From contig NZ_JAANCM010000014.1 of assembly GCF_011603255.1 (NCBI RefSeq), forward strand, positions 1 through 64,000: a stretch of DNA of 64,000 nt, written 5' to 3'. Position 1 is the first letter of the stretch. Each line of letters begins with the position of its first letter. The DNA comes from Ferranicluibacter rubi. Its GTDB lineage: Bacteria; Pseudomonadota; Alphaproteobacteria; Rhizobiales; Rhizobiaceae. Under the pieces are notes generated by a model. That model ran no database searches. It was not told where the DNA came from and saw nothing but the letters and a program-made list of their open reading frames with translations. The position numbers were made by a program, and so were the translations under genes. Below are positions 9,251-18,817 of the stretch, piece after piece.

Positions 9251-10630
9251 ATGACCTCTCATGACGCGCCTCGACCTCCGCTCCTTGCACCTGAGAGCGA
9301 CGACCTGCTGCGGGTCGTCTTCGAAAGCGCCGTCGATTTCGCGATCTTCTCGCTCGACCCCGAGGGGCGCGTGACGAGCTGGAACACCGGCGCCGAGCGC
9401 GTGCTGGGGTTCACGGAAGCCGATATCCTCGGACGGTCGGGTGACGTCATCTTCACTGCCGAAGACCGGGCGGCCGGCGTGCCGGCGCTGGAGCGCACGG
9501 ATGCCACAGCCCATGGCCGGGCGGAGGACGAGCGTTGGCAGATGCGCAAGGATGGCACTCGCTTCTGGGCATCCGGGCTCACCATGCCGCTGAGCGACCG
9601 GTCGGGTTTCGTCAGGATCCTGCGCGATCGGACGGAATCGCATCTTGCCGGCCAAAGACTGACGGAGAACGAAGAGCGTTTTCGGTTGCTCGCCACCACT
9701 ATTCCGCAGCTCGTCTTCCGCTGCGTGGCGGATGGGTCGCGCACGTGGGGCAGTCCGCAATGGGTGGATTATTCCGGCCTCGACCAACCGCAGAGCCTCG
9801 GGCTCGGCTGGCTGAATGCGGTGCATCCGGAGGATCGCGCCCTGACGCTTTCGGCCTGGCAGGCGGCGGCCGATACCGGTGAGTGCTATGTCGAGCACCG
9901 CCTTCGCCGCGCCGCCGATGGCGCCTATCGCTGGCACCAGATGCGGGCGCTGCCGGTGCTGACGGCGTTCGGCGAGCAGACGGGCGACTGGATCGGGACC
10001 ATGACCGACATTCACGAGTTGCGCGCGATGAAGGATCGGCAGGACGTGCTGGTGGCCGAACTCCAGCACCGTACGCGCAATCTTCTTGCCGTCGTCCAGT
10101 CGGTCGCCAGCCAGACGTTGCGCAGCAGTACCTCGATGGAATGTTTCGGTGCCGAGTTTTCGAGCCGGTTGCGGGCGCTCAGCCGGGTTCAGGGGATCGT
10201 GGCGCGGGCGGCGGAGACCATTTCGCTGCGGGACCTGATCGAGGGCGAGTTGCGGGCGCATGGTGCCGCGTCCCGTATAGAGGCGGTCCATGTGGAGGGG
10301 CCGCCGGTGACGGTGCCGACGCCGGGCGTGCAGGCGCTCGGCCTGGCGCTGCACGAGCTTGCGACCAACGCCATCAAATACGGCGCGCTCAGCCAGGAAA
10401 GCGGCGTGCTACGCATTTCCTGGACAATCGAAGACCATGCGGGAGAGCGGGCCGTATGGCTGGTATGGCAGGAAGAGGGTGTGAGCATGCCGAGGGACGA
10501 CGCGCCTCGCCGCAAGGGCTACGGCCGCGAGCTGATCGAGCGGGCGCTGCCGTATCAGCTGAATGCGGAAACCGAACTGCAGTTTCTCGACGACGGCATT
10601 CGCTGTCTGATCCGGGTTCCTCTTCCCTGA
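9251..10630 (+). CDS. PAS-PAS HWE-family sensor histidine kinase
   Basis: This 459-residue protein has no membrane segment, so it is a cytosolic sensor. PAS 1 (about 20-130) includes ERVLGFTEADILGR and a C-terminal PAC-like WQMRKDGTRFWASG. PAS 2 (about 138-255) includes YRWHQMRALPV. The kinase has the HWE phospho-acceptor His273 in ELQHRTRNLLAVVQS, the N-box ALGLALHELATNAIKYGALS, and the diagnostic W-x-E of VWLVWQEEG. HWE kinases are typical of Rhizobiales and include light and general-stress sensors. The first PAS lacks the LOV flavin Cys motif, so light sensing by LOV is not supported. It forms an operon with the preceding receiver and is followed by a strong terminator. Confidence 0.92.
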   Translation: MTSHDAPRPPLLAPESDDLLRVVFESAVDFAIFSLDPEGRVTSWNTGAERVLGFTEADILGRSGDVIFTAEDRAAGVPALERTDATAHGRAEDERWQMRKDGTRFWASGLTMPLSDRSGFVRILRDRTESHLAGQRLTENEERFRLLATTIPQLVFRCVADGSRTWGSPQWVDYSGLDQPQSLGLGWLNAVHPEDRALTLSAWQAAADTGECYVEHRLRRAADGAYRWHQMRALPVLTAFGEQTGDWIGTMTDIHELRAMKDRQDVLVAELQHRTRNLLAVVQSVASQTLRSSTSMECFGAEFSSRLRALSRVQGIVARAAETISLRDLIEGELRAHGAASRIEAVHVEGPPVTVPTPGVQALGLALHELATNAIKYGALSQESGVLRISWTIEDHAGERAVWLVWQEEGVSMPRDDAPRRKGYGRELIERALPYQLNAETELQFLDDGIRCLIRVPLP

Positions 10631-10690
10631 TCCGGCAGCGTCCTGCTGACGCTCTCGACCGAAAAGCGGGTGGGCCTGACAAGCCGGGTG

Positions 10691-10747
10691 GCAGGCGGCG
10701 GATCGTGCGTCCCCTGATAGGGCACAGGATCCGCCGCCTGCTTTTTC
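10691..10747 (+). terminator. Rho-independent terminator of the HWE kinase operon
   Basis: GCAGGCGGCGGATC (10691-10704) pairs perfectly with GATCCGCCGCCTGC (10728-10741), the intervening loop can itself fold (GTGC/GCAC), and TTTTT follows at 10742-10746. It ends rightward transcription 60 bp after the kinase stop and lies just before the convergent lipase stop. Confidence 0.85.
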
Positions 10748-10762
10748 AAACGGAAGCGCCGA

Positions 10763-12559
10763 TCAGACGATCAGGATATCGCCGTGGTGAAGATCCGCGA
10801 TTTTCGTATCCGCCAGGACGACGCTGCCGCCGAGCCAGGAGAGGACGGCATCCGCGCCGGACTGCACGAAATGCGAGAGTGCCGCATCGGCCGTCTTGAA
10901 GAGCGAGGCGCTGAAGAGAAGCGTATCGTGCCCCTCCACCCCCTTGTTGAAGTCGGTGATGACGTCACGGCCGGAGGCGATCTTCGAGAAGTCGAAGACA
11001 TCGCTGCCAACCCCGCCGGACAGGCGGTCATTGCCCGCACCGCCGGACAGCACATCATTGCCGATGCCGCCGAAGAGTTCGTCATCCCCGGCATCGCCGA
11101 AGAGCTGATCGTTGCCGGTGCCGCCGTGCAGAAGATCGTTGCCGGCGCCGCCGCGAATGACGTCGTTGCCGGCAAGGCCGAAGATGCGGTCGACACCCGC
11201 GGTGCCGCCGAGGTTGTTATCGCCGCCCGTGCCTTCGACATGGCCGACATAGGTCTTGTCGCTCAAGAGCAGGGTGTCGAGCTTGGTTTTCGTGACGGTG
11301 TAGCTCGTCGGAATGACTGAGCCGAACTCGACCCGCTCGACCGAGGTCATTTCCTTCAGCCCGTATTGACCCGACAGGGCATGCATCACGAGTGTACCGT
11401 CCGACAGGCGGATGGCCTCGTAATTGCCGATGGCGCCGGCCAGCTGCACCGTGTCCGTGCCGTCGCCGCCGACAACCGTGTCGTTGCCCGTGGACAGGCT
11501 GAAGCGATCGTTTCCGGCAAAGCCTTCAAGGAAATCGCTGGCCTTGCCATCGCGCAGCAGGTCGGCCTTATCGGAGCCAAGAATGAAGGCCGGTGCTCCG
11601 AAATGGCTGGAGGTGTCGCGTGCCACGTCCTCCACCCAGGTGACGGGGCGCAGGAGATCGCTCAGTTGCGAGACGACGATCGCGCTGTCCTTCTCCATGA
11701 TGGGTGCGAAGCTCGACCGGGCCATCGTCGCGAACGCGTCCGAGAAGATGTTGGTGACGTGCGAATTCCAGCCGCCGACGATGTTGAAGACGCTTGTCGG
11801 TCCGAAAGGCGAGAGGGGGTTGGCGTAGAAGTCGTTGAAGAGAACGGTGTTGTCGTTCGAACTGCCGAACTCGCGGTCCTTGTGGACAAGGGCTTCCGTC
11901 ACGCCGTCGATGATGCTGTCGGTCGATGTCCCCAGCGCCCGGTAGACGAGATCGTTCTCGCCGCCGAAATTCATGATCTTCTCGCTGTTGTCATAGATAT
12001 TCGGCGAGTCGAACCCGAAGTAATTCGCGTTTTCATAGAAGCCGCCGGCGACGGCGGGTGACCGCTCCGCCATGATGTTGGTCGCACCGCCGCCAAGGCT
12101 GTAGCCGGTGACGACGACATCCTCCCCGGTCAGTCCATGAGCCGAGGCGAAGCGCGCGGCGGCTTCGAGGACGTAGACGAACTGATCGAGATACTGACCC
12201 TTGGCCAGTGTGAGATAATCGGGCAGGTCGCCGATATCGCTGGTTCCGGCAAAGGAGATGCCGAGGCGTTCGATCGCTCCGCTGGCGCCGGTATAGGCGA
12301 GGATCTTTACCTGCGCGCTGAGCGAGGTCGATCCATGGAAGAAGCCGAAACTGTCGACGTCATCCGCCGGCAGGTTCACATCCGCGGCTGTCAGGTCATG
12401 CCAGCCCGCCGGTGGCGAGAAATTGCCGCTCGTTCCCGTTACCGTCGTCGCGAGCTCTCCCAAGGCTCCGAACGCTCGCAATTGTCCATAGCGCGCGAGG
12501 TTGAAGGCCTCCGAGACCTCTGCGCTCGCGTCTCTTCCCTTATAGTCAAATAGTGCCAT
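10763..12559 (-). CDS. RTX family I.3-like lipase/esterase, type I secreted
   Basis: The product has 598 residues and no N-terminal signal peptide. The N-terminal half is an alpha/beta hydrolase with the nucleophile Ser154 in [11 protein letters not shown]; a likely active-site His lies in GWNSHVTN. The C-terminal part has calcium-binding RTX nonapeptides ([44 protein letters not shown]) and an end segment [19 protein letters not shown] like those exported by type I secretion. It resembles family I.3 lipases and polyurethanases. No dedicated T1SS gene set lies in the window; the HlyD-like exporter at 1.8 kb has FtsX-type permeases and is the wrong kind. A good ribosome site GGGAGGAA precedes the ATG. 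Confidence 0.85.
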   Translation of the reverse strand: MALFDYKGRDASAEVSEAFNLARYGQLRAFGALGELATTVTGTSGNFSPPAGWHDLTAADVNLPADDVDSFGFFHGSTSLSAQVKILAYTGASGAIERLGISFAGTSDIGDLPDYLTLAKGQYLDQFVYVLEAAARFASAHGLTGEDVVVTGYSLGGGATNIMAERSPAVAGGFYENANYFGFDSPNIYDNSEKIMNFGGENDLVYRALGTSTDSIIDGVTEALVHKDREFGSSNDNTVLFNDFYANPLSPFGPTSVFNIVGGWNSHVTNIFSDAFATMARSSFAPIMEKDSAIVVSQLSDLLRPVTWVEDVARDTSSHFGAPAFILGSDKADLLRDGKASDFLEGFAGNDRFSLSTGNDTVVGGDGTDTVQLAGAIGNYEAIRLSDGTLVMHALSGQYGLKEMTSVERVEFGSVIPTSYTVTKTKLDTLLLSDKTYVGHVEGTGGDNNLGGTAGVDRIFGLAGNDVIRGGAGNDLLHGGTGNDQLFGDAGDDELFGGIGNDVLSGGAGNDRLSGGVGSDVFDFSKIASGRDVITDFNKGVEGHDTLLFSASLFKTADAALSHFVQSGADAVLSWLGGSVVLADTKIADLHHGDILIV

Positions 12560-12570
12560 CGGTTCCTCCC

Positions 12571-12588
12571 GTTGACGTATACGTTAAC
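12571..12588. promoter_or_regulatory. palindromic operator-like site upstream of lipase
   Basis: GTTGACGTATACGTTAAC is an 18-bp palindrome with a single mismatched pair and a perfect 10-bp core ACGTATACGT (12575-12584). It sits directly upstream of the Shine-Dalgarno of the leftward lipase gene, a position where a bound repressor would block transcription. The binding protein is unknown. Confidence 0.5.
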
Positions 12589-13040
12589 GGAATCCAACTT
12601 ACTCCTAATTCACGAACAGCGAAAGTGCCCTTGTCGCTGACCGGGCGCACTGCGTCCCGAGGCCGCATGGCGGTTGGTCGGCCATGAGAGGTGCAAGCTC
12701 CAGCTTTGTCCGGTGCATCCTTGGCGTCAGGTTCATCCGGGTGGTGTCACGGCAATACCAAAAAAAACCAATTCCCAAATTGCAGAACGACTCTTCCAAA
12801 AGTTGCATTCATTTATATTTATCGATAATTCAATGTCTTAAGACAATCGTTAAAAATCGCCTGCTGGAGGGCTGGACGATTGGCCTGTTTTTGGTATTGT
12901 CCATTTCAAGGACGAAATCCGGCGCGATACGGACCTGTCGATACCGTCGAACGATCCCGGGAAAAGGTCGATCGATGTGGTGGCAGGATACAAGAATTGC
13001 CGGTTTGCAGTCCTGTATCGCAGTGCGGTTCGATCGTTCA

Positions 13041-13127
13041 TGAAAATGAATTTCACGATTGTTCACGAAGACGGAATTTATGTTGACGAGATCGCTGATC
13101 TGACACAGGCTGCGAAAATAAATTACG
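13041..13127 (+). promoter_or_regulatory. GAAAAT-type operator-like sites before the CUT1 operon
   Basis: TGAAAATGAATTTCA (13041-13055) is a 15-bp palindrome with one mismatched pair. A related site, CGAAAATAAATTACG, lies at 13113-13127, 23 bp before the Gfo/Idh start codon. Both resemble the inverted GAAAATAATTT pair in front of the RidA-RpiR operon (22062-22143), so they are candidate sites for the RpiR-family regulator encoded at 22591. The assignment is inferred from similarity only. Confidence 0.4.
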
Positions 13128-13149
13128 AAAAAACGGGGAGCAGGCCGAT

Positions 13150-14340
13150 ATGAAGGTCGCCATTATCGGGCTTGGGTTTCGGCTGGGATATCTGGGCCGC
13201 ATTTTCAGGGACATGGATCCGACGTTTGAGATCGTCGGTCATGTCGATCCGGCGCCGGCAGGTCTGCCGGGTCTTGACGAAGCGGGCATTTCCGCCGGCA
13301 AGGCCTATGCGACGCCACAGGAGATGATCGCCTCGGAGACCTTCGATCTCCTGATGGTCGGTTCTCCCAATCATATGCATCTCGAGCATATCCGCATCGG
13401 GCTCGAGGCCGGGCTGACGGTTTTCACCGAAAAGCCGATCGTCGTCACCATCGAGGAAAGCCTCGAGCTGGCGCGTCTTCTCCATCGTCACGGCCATGAC
13501 CGTCTGCTGGTCGGCCTCGTGTTGCGCTATTCGCCGCTCTACCGCGACCTGCGGCAGGCGCAGGCCGAAGGACGGCTCGGCGAGATCGTGTCGATCGAGG
13601 CGTCCGAGCATATCGAGCCCTATCACGGCGCCTTCTTCATGCGCGACTGGCGCCGCTACGGCCGCTATGCCGGCGGTTTCATGCTGGAAAAGTGCTGCCA
13701 CGACCTCGACCTCTATAATGGCGTGGTCGGTGCGCGTCCGCGCTACGTGTCCTCCTTCGGCGGTCGCAAGAGCTTCATTCCCGCCAACGATCCGCGCAAT
13801 GAAGGCGCCAACGACATGGAAGTCTACCACCGCAAGCCGAGCGGCTGGGAAGGCTCCGACAAGGTGTTCGACAGCGATGGCGACCTGATCGACTATCAGA
13901 CAGCGATCGTCGAATATGAAAACGGTGCGGCCATGACGTTCCACACCAATTTGAACGTGCCGGACCAGTTCCGCCGCTTCTGCGTCATCGGGTCCAAGGG
14001 CATGGCGGAAGGCGATTTCGTGCGCGGCTATCTCGATGTGCACAGTGCGCGCAACAACGAGAAGGTTGTCGCCAAGACCTATCAGGCGCCGTCCGAGATG
14101 TCGCATCATTACGGTGCCGACGAGCAGATGGCCGAAGACGTGTTCAAGTTCATTACGGAAGGCCAGACGCTGCCTGTGTCGGCGCTGAACGCCATCGAAG
14201 CGGGCATTCTCGCATTGGCGATGGATGAGGCCCGGTTTGCCCGCAAGGTCGTCGACCTCGCGCCTGTCTGGGCCGAGTACGATGCCTGCCTGCATGGCAC
14301 AGCCGCTGCGTCATCCGCCGCACAGACCAAGTCTGCTTGA
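13150..14340 (+). CDS. Gfo/Idh/MocA-family NAD(P)-dependent dehydrogenase
   Basis: The product has 396 residues. An N-terminal Rossmann fold starts with KVAIIGLGFRLGYLG and has the family EKPI motif in FTEKPIVV near residue 97. The C-terminal alpha/beta domain includes GGFMLEKCCHDLDLYN, whose His-Asp segment matches the usual catalytic region. Such enzymes oxidise or epimerise sugars, inositols and sugar amines, or act on glycosides by transient oxidation. It is the first gene of the operon with the CUT1 transporter: the stop is 11 bp before the permease start. This places it in catabolism of the imported carbohydrate. The exact substrate is unknown. Confidence 0.88.
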   Translation: MKVAIIGLGFRLGYLGRIFRDMDPTFEIVGHVDPAPAGLPGLDEAGISAGKAYATPQEMIASETFDLLMVGSPNHMHLEHIRIGLEAGLTVFTEKPIVVTIEESLELARLLHRHGHDRLLVGLVLRYSPLYRDLRQAQAEGRLGEIVSIEASEHIEPYHGAFFMRDWRRYGRYAGGFMLEKCCHDLDLYNGVVGARPRYVSSFGGRKSFIPANDPRNEGANDMEVYHRKPSGWEGSDKVFDSDGDLIDYQTAIVEYENGAAMTFHTNLNVPDQFRRFCVIGSKGMAEGDFVRGYLDVHSARNNEKVVAKTYQAPSEMSHHYGADEQMAEDVFKFITEGQTLPVSALNAIEAGILALAMDEARFARKVVDLAPVWAEYDACLHGTAAASSAAQTKSA

Positions 14341-14351
14341 GAGGACAGGTC

Positions 14352-15236
14352 ATGGAAGCCAAACGAAGCACCGTCCTCTTCGCCTGGCTCCTTATGGCGC
14401 CGGCTATTCTCTACGTCACCGTCATCGTCGCCTATCCGCTCGTGGATACGTTCATCCTGTCCTTCACGGATGCATCCCTGAAGAAGACGACGAACTGGGT
14501 GGGCTGGGCAAATTACAGCAAGATCTTCAACGCCACCTTCGCCGAAGTCATCATCCGGACCTTCATCTGGACGTTCTTTTCGGTGTCGCTGAAGATGATC
14601 ATCGGCACGTTCGGCGCTTCCATGCTGAATGCGGCCGTGCCCGGCCGGGCGCTTTTCCGCGTGTTGACGATGCCGCCCTGGATCGTGCCCATGGCCATCG
14701 GCATCTTCATGTGGGGCTGGATGTATAACGGCCAATTCGGCATGATTTCGGGTCTGCTCCAGCGCTTCGGCCTGTCCGACAGCCCGATCGCCTTCCTTGC
14801 GCAGGGCTCCACCGCCTTCTGGGCGACGGTCATTACGGATGTGTGGATCGGCGTTCCCATGGTCACGCTCTATATGCTGGCGGCCATGCAATCGATCCCG
14901 CAGGATCTCTACGAGGCCGCCTGGACGGACGGTGCCGGCCGGCTCTACCGCTTCCGCCGCATTACCCTGCCGCTGCTGGTGCCGTCGATGATCACGATGT
15001 CGATGATTTCCATGATCTCCACCTTCAATTCCTTCGACATCATCTGGATTCTGACGCGCGGCGGGCCGACCGGCGAGACGACGACGATGATCATCGACAC
15101 CTACCGGACGGCGATCGGCTCCAACAAATACGGGGAGGGTGCTGCGCGGGCGGTTCTCATCTGCATCTTCCTGTCGATCTTCTGCGTCTTCTACTTCCGC
15201 ATGACCAGCCGCCTTTCTTCCGGAGACAAGCGATGA
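14352..15236 (+). CDS. CUT1 sugar ABC permease (MalF-like)
   Basis: The product has 294 residues and six predicted membrane helices. The binding-protein-dependent permease loop is visible as EAAWTDGAGRLYRFRRITLPLLVPS (EAA motif, about residues 191-215). The ATG at 14352 is preferred because GAGGAC lies 6 nt upstream; a TTG start at 14337 would overlap the previous gene. It overlaps the second permease by 4 bp (ATGA). It forms the inner-membrane channel with that permease for the substrate delivered by the binding protein at 16.1 kb. Confidence 0.92.
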   Translation: MEAKRSTVLFAWLLMAPAILYVTVIVAYPLVDTFILSFTDASLKKTTNWVGWANYSKIFNATFAEVIIRTFIWTFFSVSLKMIIGTFGASMLNAAVPGRALFRVLTMPPWIVPMAIGIFMWGWMYNGQFGMISGLLQRFGLSDSPIAFLAQGSTAFWATVITDVWIGVPMVTLYMLAAMQSIPQDLYEAAWTDGAGRLYRFRRITLPLLVPSMITMSMISMISTFNSFDIIWILTRGGPTGETTTMIIDTYRTAIGSNKYGEGAARAVLICIFLSIFCVFYFRMTSRLSSGDKR

Positions 15237-16093
15237 AAGAGCCGTCCGTCCTGATCAACCGTTATGCCTGGTACGAGATCATCGGGATCTATGCAGGGAT
15301 CTTCGTCTTCCTCACCTTCCTACTGGCGCCCTTCGTCGAGGGGTTCCTGGTGTCGCTGAAGCCGTTGAGCCAGCTGTTCTCCTCGCCATACCGCTTCATT
15401 CCGGAAAACGGCTCGTTCGAGGCCTACCGAACCATGTGGGTCAGCGTTCCCGGCTTCGCACGCTACATCTTCAATTCGCTGTTCATCTCCAGCGTCGTCA
15501 CCATCGCCGTCCTGATCCTCGTGGTGCCCGCGGCCTATGCCTTTGCGCGCTTCGAGTTCAAGGGCTCGGGCCAGCTGCTGGGCGCCTTCCTCGCGGTCAA
15601 CATGTTCTCAGGTGCCGTGCTGCTCATTCCGCTCTTCCGGCTGATGCGCTCGCTCGGCGTGCTCAACACCTATTTCGCGATGATCGTGCCGGGCGTCGCT
15701 TTCCTTATCCCCACGGCCATCTGGCTGCTACGCACCTACATGATGCGCATCCCCAAGGAGCTGGACGAAGCCGCCTTCGTGGATGGCGCCAGTCATTTCT
15801 ATACGCTGCGCCGCGTCATCCTGCCGATCGCCATGCCCGGCATCGTCGTTGTGGCCATCACCACCTTCATCGGCTCCTACGCGCAGCAGTTCATCTATGC
15901 GCTCACCTTCAATTCGAAGTCCGAATACGCGCCGCTCCCGGTGGGACTGTTTGCCTATTTCGGACGTCAGGAAGTCGTCTGGAACGAGCTCATGGCGGCG
16001 AGTTTCGTCGGCATCGCCCCGGCCATGATCATCATCTTCTTCCTGCAACGCTATCTCGTCAGCGGCCTGACCGCCGGCGCGGTGAAACAATAA
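15233..16093 (+). CDS. CUT1 sugar ABC permease (MalG-like)
   Basis: The product has 286 residues with six membrane helices and the EAA loop KELDEAAFVDGASHFYTLRRVILPIAMPG cut here into ELDEAAFVDGASHFYTLRR near residues 174-192. The start is fixed by the ATGA overlap with the first permease. MalG-type proteins end with a short cytosolic tail, here TAGAVKQ, consistent with the family. It partners the preceding permease. Confidence 0.92.
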   Translation: MKEPSVLINRYAWYEIIGIYAGIFVFLTFLLAPFVEGFLVSLKPLSQLFSSPYRFIPENGSFEAYRTMWVSVPGFARYIFNSLFISSVVTIAVLILVVPAAYAFARFEFKGSGQLLGAFLAVNMFSGAVLLIPLFRLMRSLGVLNTYFAMIVPGVAFLIPTAIWLLRTYMMRIPKELDEAAFVDGASHFYTLRRVILPIAMPGIVVVAITTFIGSYAQQFIYALTFNSKSEYAPLPVGLFAYFGRQEVVWNELMAASFVGIAPAMIIIFFLQRYLVSGLTAGAVKQ

Positions 16094-16128
16094 GACCAAC
16101 CACCAGAGAACAAACGGGAGCATAAAAC

Positions 16129-17370
16129 ATGACATTTCACTTCAAAACCGGGCTGCTGGCCCTGTCGCTGCTCGGCTCGACCGCGCTCGGCCTGCTCGGC
16201 ACCGCTGTGACGGCACAGGCTGCCGACCAGGAAATCAGCTGGATCTATTGCGGCGACAAGATCGACCCGATCCACCAGAAGTACATCAAGGAATGGGAAG
16301 GCAAGAACGCCGGCTGGACCGTGAAGCCCGAACTGGTCGGCTGGGAGCAGTGCCAGGACAAGGCAACGACGCTGGCGGCTGCCGGTAATCCGGTCGGCAT
16401 GGCCTATGTCGGTTCGCGCACGCTGAAGGAATTCGCCGAGAACGACCTGATCGTTCCCGTGCCGATGACGGATGAGGAAAAGAAGAGCTACTACCCCAAC
16501 ATCGTCGACACCGTGACCTTCGACGACAACCAGTGGGGCGTGCCGGTCGCCTTCTCGACCAAGGCGCTCTACTGGAACAAGGACCTCTTCGCGAAGGCCG
16601 GCCTCGACCCGGAAACCCCGCCGAAGACCTGGGCCGAAGAAATCGCCTTCGCCAAGCAGATCAAGGAAAAGACCGGGATCGCCGGTTATGGTCTGCCGGC
16701 CAAGACCTTCGACAACACCATGCACCAGTTCATGCATTGGGTTTACACCAATAACGGCAAGGTCATCGATGGCGACAAGATCGTCATGGACAGCCCGGAA
16801 GTTCTGGCAGCCCTACAGGCCGTCAAGGACATCACGCCCTATTCCGTCGAAGGCGCGACCGCCTACGAGCAGAACGAAATCCGTGCCATCTTCCTCGACG
16901 GCAAGGCCGGCATGATCCAGTCCGCCTCCGGTGCCGCGGCTCTTCTCAAGAAGACCGACATGAAGTGGGGCGTCGCGCCGCTGCCGCTCGGCCCTTCGGC
17001 CAAGGGTGAAGGTACGCTGCTGATCACCGACAGCCTGGCCGTCTTCAAGGGTACGGGCGTCGAGGAAAAGGCGATCGAGTTCGCCAAGTTCATCACCTCG
17101 CCGGGCCCGCAGGGCGAATACGAATTGCAGGGCGGCGCTGGCCTCACCCCGCTGCGTCCTTCGGCGCAGGTTGACGAATTCGTCAAGGCCGACCCGTCGT
17201 GGAAGCCGTTCATCGATGGTATCGCCTTCGGTGGTCCTGAGCCCCTGTTCAAGGATTACAAGGGCTTCCAGAATGCCATCATCGAAATGGTACAGTCGGT
17301 CGTGACCGGCAAGGCCGAACCGGCAGATGCTCTGAAGAAGGCTTCGGCCACGATCGAAGAGTACAAATAA
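16129..17370 (+). CDS. CUT1 periplasmic carbohydrate-binding protein
   Basis: The product has 413 residues. The signal peptide ends at AQAADQ (about residue 32-34) with no lipobox Cys. The mature protein is an SBP family 1 fold with typical segments WNKDLFAKAGLDPETPPKTW and FLDGKAGMIQSASG. A Cys pair near the N-terminus (IYCGDK and WEQCQDK) might form a disulfide. It captures the substrate for the two permeases upstream. Regional context (cytosolic beta-hexosaminidase, SDR, Gfo/Idh) suggests an amino-sugar oligosaccharide or conjugate, but this cannot be read from the sequence. Confidence 0.92.
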   Translation: MTFHFKTGLLALSLLGSTALGLLGTAVTAQAADQEISWIYCGDKIDPIHQKYIKEWEGKNAGWTVKPELVGWEQCQDKATTLAAAGNPVGMAYVGSRTLKEFAENDLIVPVPMTDEEKKSYYPNIVDTVTFDDNQWGVPVAFSTKALYWNKDLFAKAGLDPETPPKTWAEEIAFAKQIKEKTGIAGYGLPAKTFDNTMHQFMHWVYTNNGKVIDGDKIVMDSPEVLAALQAVKDITPYSVEGATAYEQNEIRAIFLDGKAGMIQSASGAAALLKKTDMKWGVAPLPLGPSAKGEGTLLITDSLAVFKGTGVEEKAIEFAKFITSPGPQGEYELQGGAGLTPLRPSAQVDEFVKADPSWKPFIDGIAFGGPEPLFKDYKGFQNAIIEMVQSVVTGKAEPADALKKASATIEEYK

Positions 17371-17384
17371 GCCAGTCCCTGCCT

Positions 17385-17416
17385 GCTGTCGCGGCGACCT
17401 TTGCCGCTGCGACAGC
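17385..17416 (+). terminator. hairpin between binding protein and ATPase genes
   Basis: GCTGTCGC (17385-17392) pairs with GCGACAGC (17409-17416), with further GGC/GCC pairing inside. No T-tract follows. A partial terminator or mRNA-stabilising hairpin here would leave the binding-protein mRNA more abundant than that of the downstream ATPase, a common arrangement in ABC operons. Confidence 0.45.
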
Positions 17417-17510
17417 ACCTTCCCGGGAGCGGGTCCGGTCCTTTTGCGCCGACCCGTCCCCCTTTTTTCGTCCTGACCAACGCCGCCCGCTTCGGCGACC
17501 GGAGACCGAT

Positions 17511-18638
17511 GTGATACAGCTCTTCCTCAACAAGGTGCAGAAGTTCTACGGCGACTTTGAAGTGCTCAAGGGCGTGCAGCTCGAGGTGATGAACGGCGAG
17601 TTCGTCGTCTTCGTCGGCCCGTCGGGCTGCGGCAAGTCCACGCTGCTGCGCATGATCGCCGGCCTCGATTCCACCACGAGCGGCGATATCATCATCGACG
17701 GCGTGCGCGTGAACGACCTTGCGCCGGTCAAGCGCGGCATCGCCATGGTCTTCCAGTCCTATGCGCTGTACCCGCACATGACCGTGTTCGAGAACATCGC
17801 CTTCCCCCTGCGCGTGGAAAAGATGGAGGAGAGCAAGCTCAAGGCCAAGGTCGAGAATGCGGCCCGCATCCTGCATCTCGAACAGCGCCTGCAGCAGAAG
17901 CCCGGCCTGCTTTCGGGCGGCCAGCGTCAGCGCGTCGCCATCGGCCGTGCTATCGTGCGAGAGCCCAAGATCTTCCTGTTCGACGAGCCCCTGTCGAACC
18001 TCGACGCGGCCCTGCGCGCCGATATGCGCATCGAGCTTGCCAAGCTTCACCGCGAACTCAAGGCGACGATGATCTACGTCACGCACGATCAGGTGGAAGC
18101 CATGACCATGGCCGACCGTATCGTCGTGCTGAATGCCGGCGATATCTCGCAGGTCGGCGCGCCGCTGGAGCTCTACCACAAGCCGAAGAACCTGTTCGTT
18201 GCCGGCTTCATCGGCAATCCGAAGATGAATTTCGTGCCGGTCACCTGCACGGCCATCGGCCCCGCCGGCGTCACGGTCGAATATCAGGGCCAGGCGGTCA
18301 CGATCCCGGTCGCAAGCCGCGCCGATCTGGTCGGCCAGACCCTGACACTCGGCATTCGCCCCGAACACACGATGTTGACCCCCGGCGACCTTAACATCCC
18401 GATCATCCCCTCGGTCATCGAGCGGCTGGGCATCAACACGGTCGGCTATTCCAGCCTGTCGGACGGCACGCCCTATTGCGTGCTTCTGCCCGGTTCCGCA
18501 CCGCTCGCCGTGGAACAACCCGTCTCCACCGGCATCATGGCGGCGGACTGCCATCTGTTCGAAGCCAGTGGCGAGGCGCTGGAGCGGACGGTGGACTGGC
18601 GGAATCTGGAGATACCCGCGGCTATGACGGCGGCTTGA
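17511..18638 (+). CDS. CUT1 ABC transporter ATPase (UgpC/MalK type)
   Basis: The product has 375 residues. The start is GTG at 17511, since the ATG two bases earlier runs directly into a stop and GGAG lies 6 nt upstream of the GTG. Walker A is GPSGCGKST (37-45), the Q-loop is FQSYALYPHM, the signature is LSGGQRQR, Walker B is IFLFDEP, and the H-loop is YVTHDQVEAMTMAD. A C-terminal TOBE/OB domain (about 240-370) is the place where regulators bind in MalK. It energises the CUT1 importer encoded just upstream. It is the last gene of this operon and converges on the aldolase-like gene across a palindromic repeat. Confidence 0.92.
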   Translation: MIQLFLNKVQKFYGDFEVLKGVQLEVMNGEFVVFVGPSGCGKSTLLRMIAGLDSTTSGDIIIDGVRVNDLAPVKRGIAMVFQSYALYPHMTVFENIAFPLRVEKMEESKLKAKVENAARILHLEQRLQQKPGLLSGGQRQRVAIGRAIVREPKIFLFDEPLSNLDAALRADMRIELAKLHRELKATMIYVTHDQVEAMTMADRIVVLNAGDISQVGAPLELYHKPKNLFVAGFIGNPKMNFVPVTCTAIGPAGVTVEYQGQAVTIPVASRADLVGQTLTLGIRPEHTMLTPGDLNIPIIPSVIERLGINTVGYSSLSDGTPYCVLLPGSAPLAVEQPVSTGIMAADCHLFEASGEALERTVDWRNLEIPAAMTAA

Positions 18639-18647
18639 GGGTCGGTA

Positions 18648-18809
18648 AAGAAAGACCCTCTCTGGCCTGCCGGCCATCTCCCCCCACAAGGGGGGAGAAG
18701 ACCCGGAGCAACGCCCCGCTACCTAGCTGATGGAAATGGGGAGGTGGCCACAAGTCTTCTCACCCCTTGTGGGGGAGATGGCCGGCAGGCCAGAGAGGGT
18801 TTTTCTTTC
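18648..18809. repeat. rhizobial palindromic intergenic element, copy 1
   Basis: Two long inverted arms (about 18648-18702 and 18754-18808) match almost perfectly, with core CTCTCTGGCCTGCCGGCCAT and inner stems around CCCCACAAGGGG. The unit fills the gap between two convergent genes and probably folds into a large cruciform or RNA hairpin serving as a bidirectional terminator. A second copy lies at 26223-26400. The style is that of RIME-like mosaic elements of rhizobia; the exact family name is not certain. Confidence 0.75.
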
Positions 18810-18817
18810 TTAACCCC

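Larger units (their letters stand above)
12560..13149. other. AT-rich divergent intergenic region
   Basis: This gap of about 590 bp between the leftward lipase and the rightward Gfo/Idh gene has markedly more A/T than its surroundings, especially 12755-12860 and 13030-13140. Short frames exist on both strands but none resembles a protein. It contains the lipase operator-like palindrome and, at the right end, two GAAAAT-type sites listed separately. It should hold the promoter of the CUT1 transport operon. Confidence 0.5.

Noticed and set aside
18650-18810. Palindromic repeat read as two tandem Rho-independent terminators
   Set aside because: The arms extend over about 55 bp each and recur at 26.2 kb with the same sequence, so it is a dispersed repeat element first and a terminator only secondarily.
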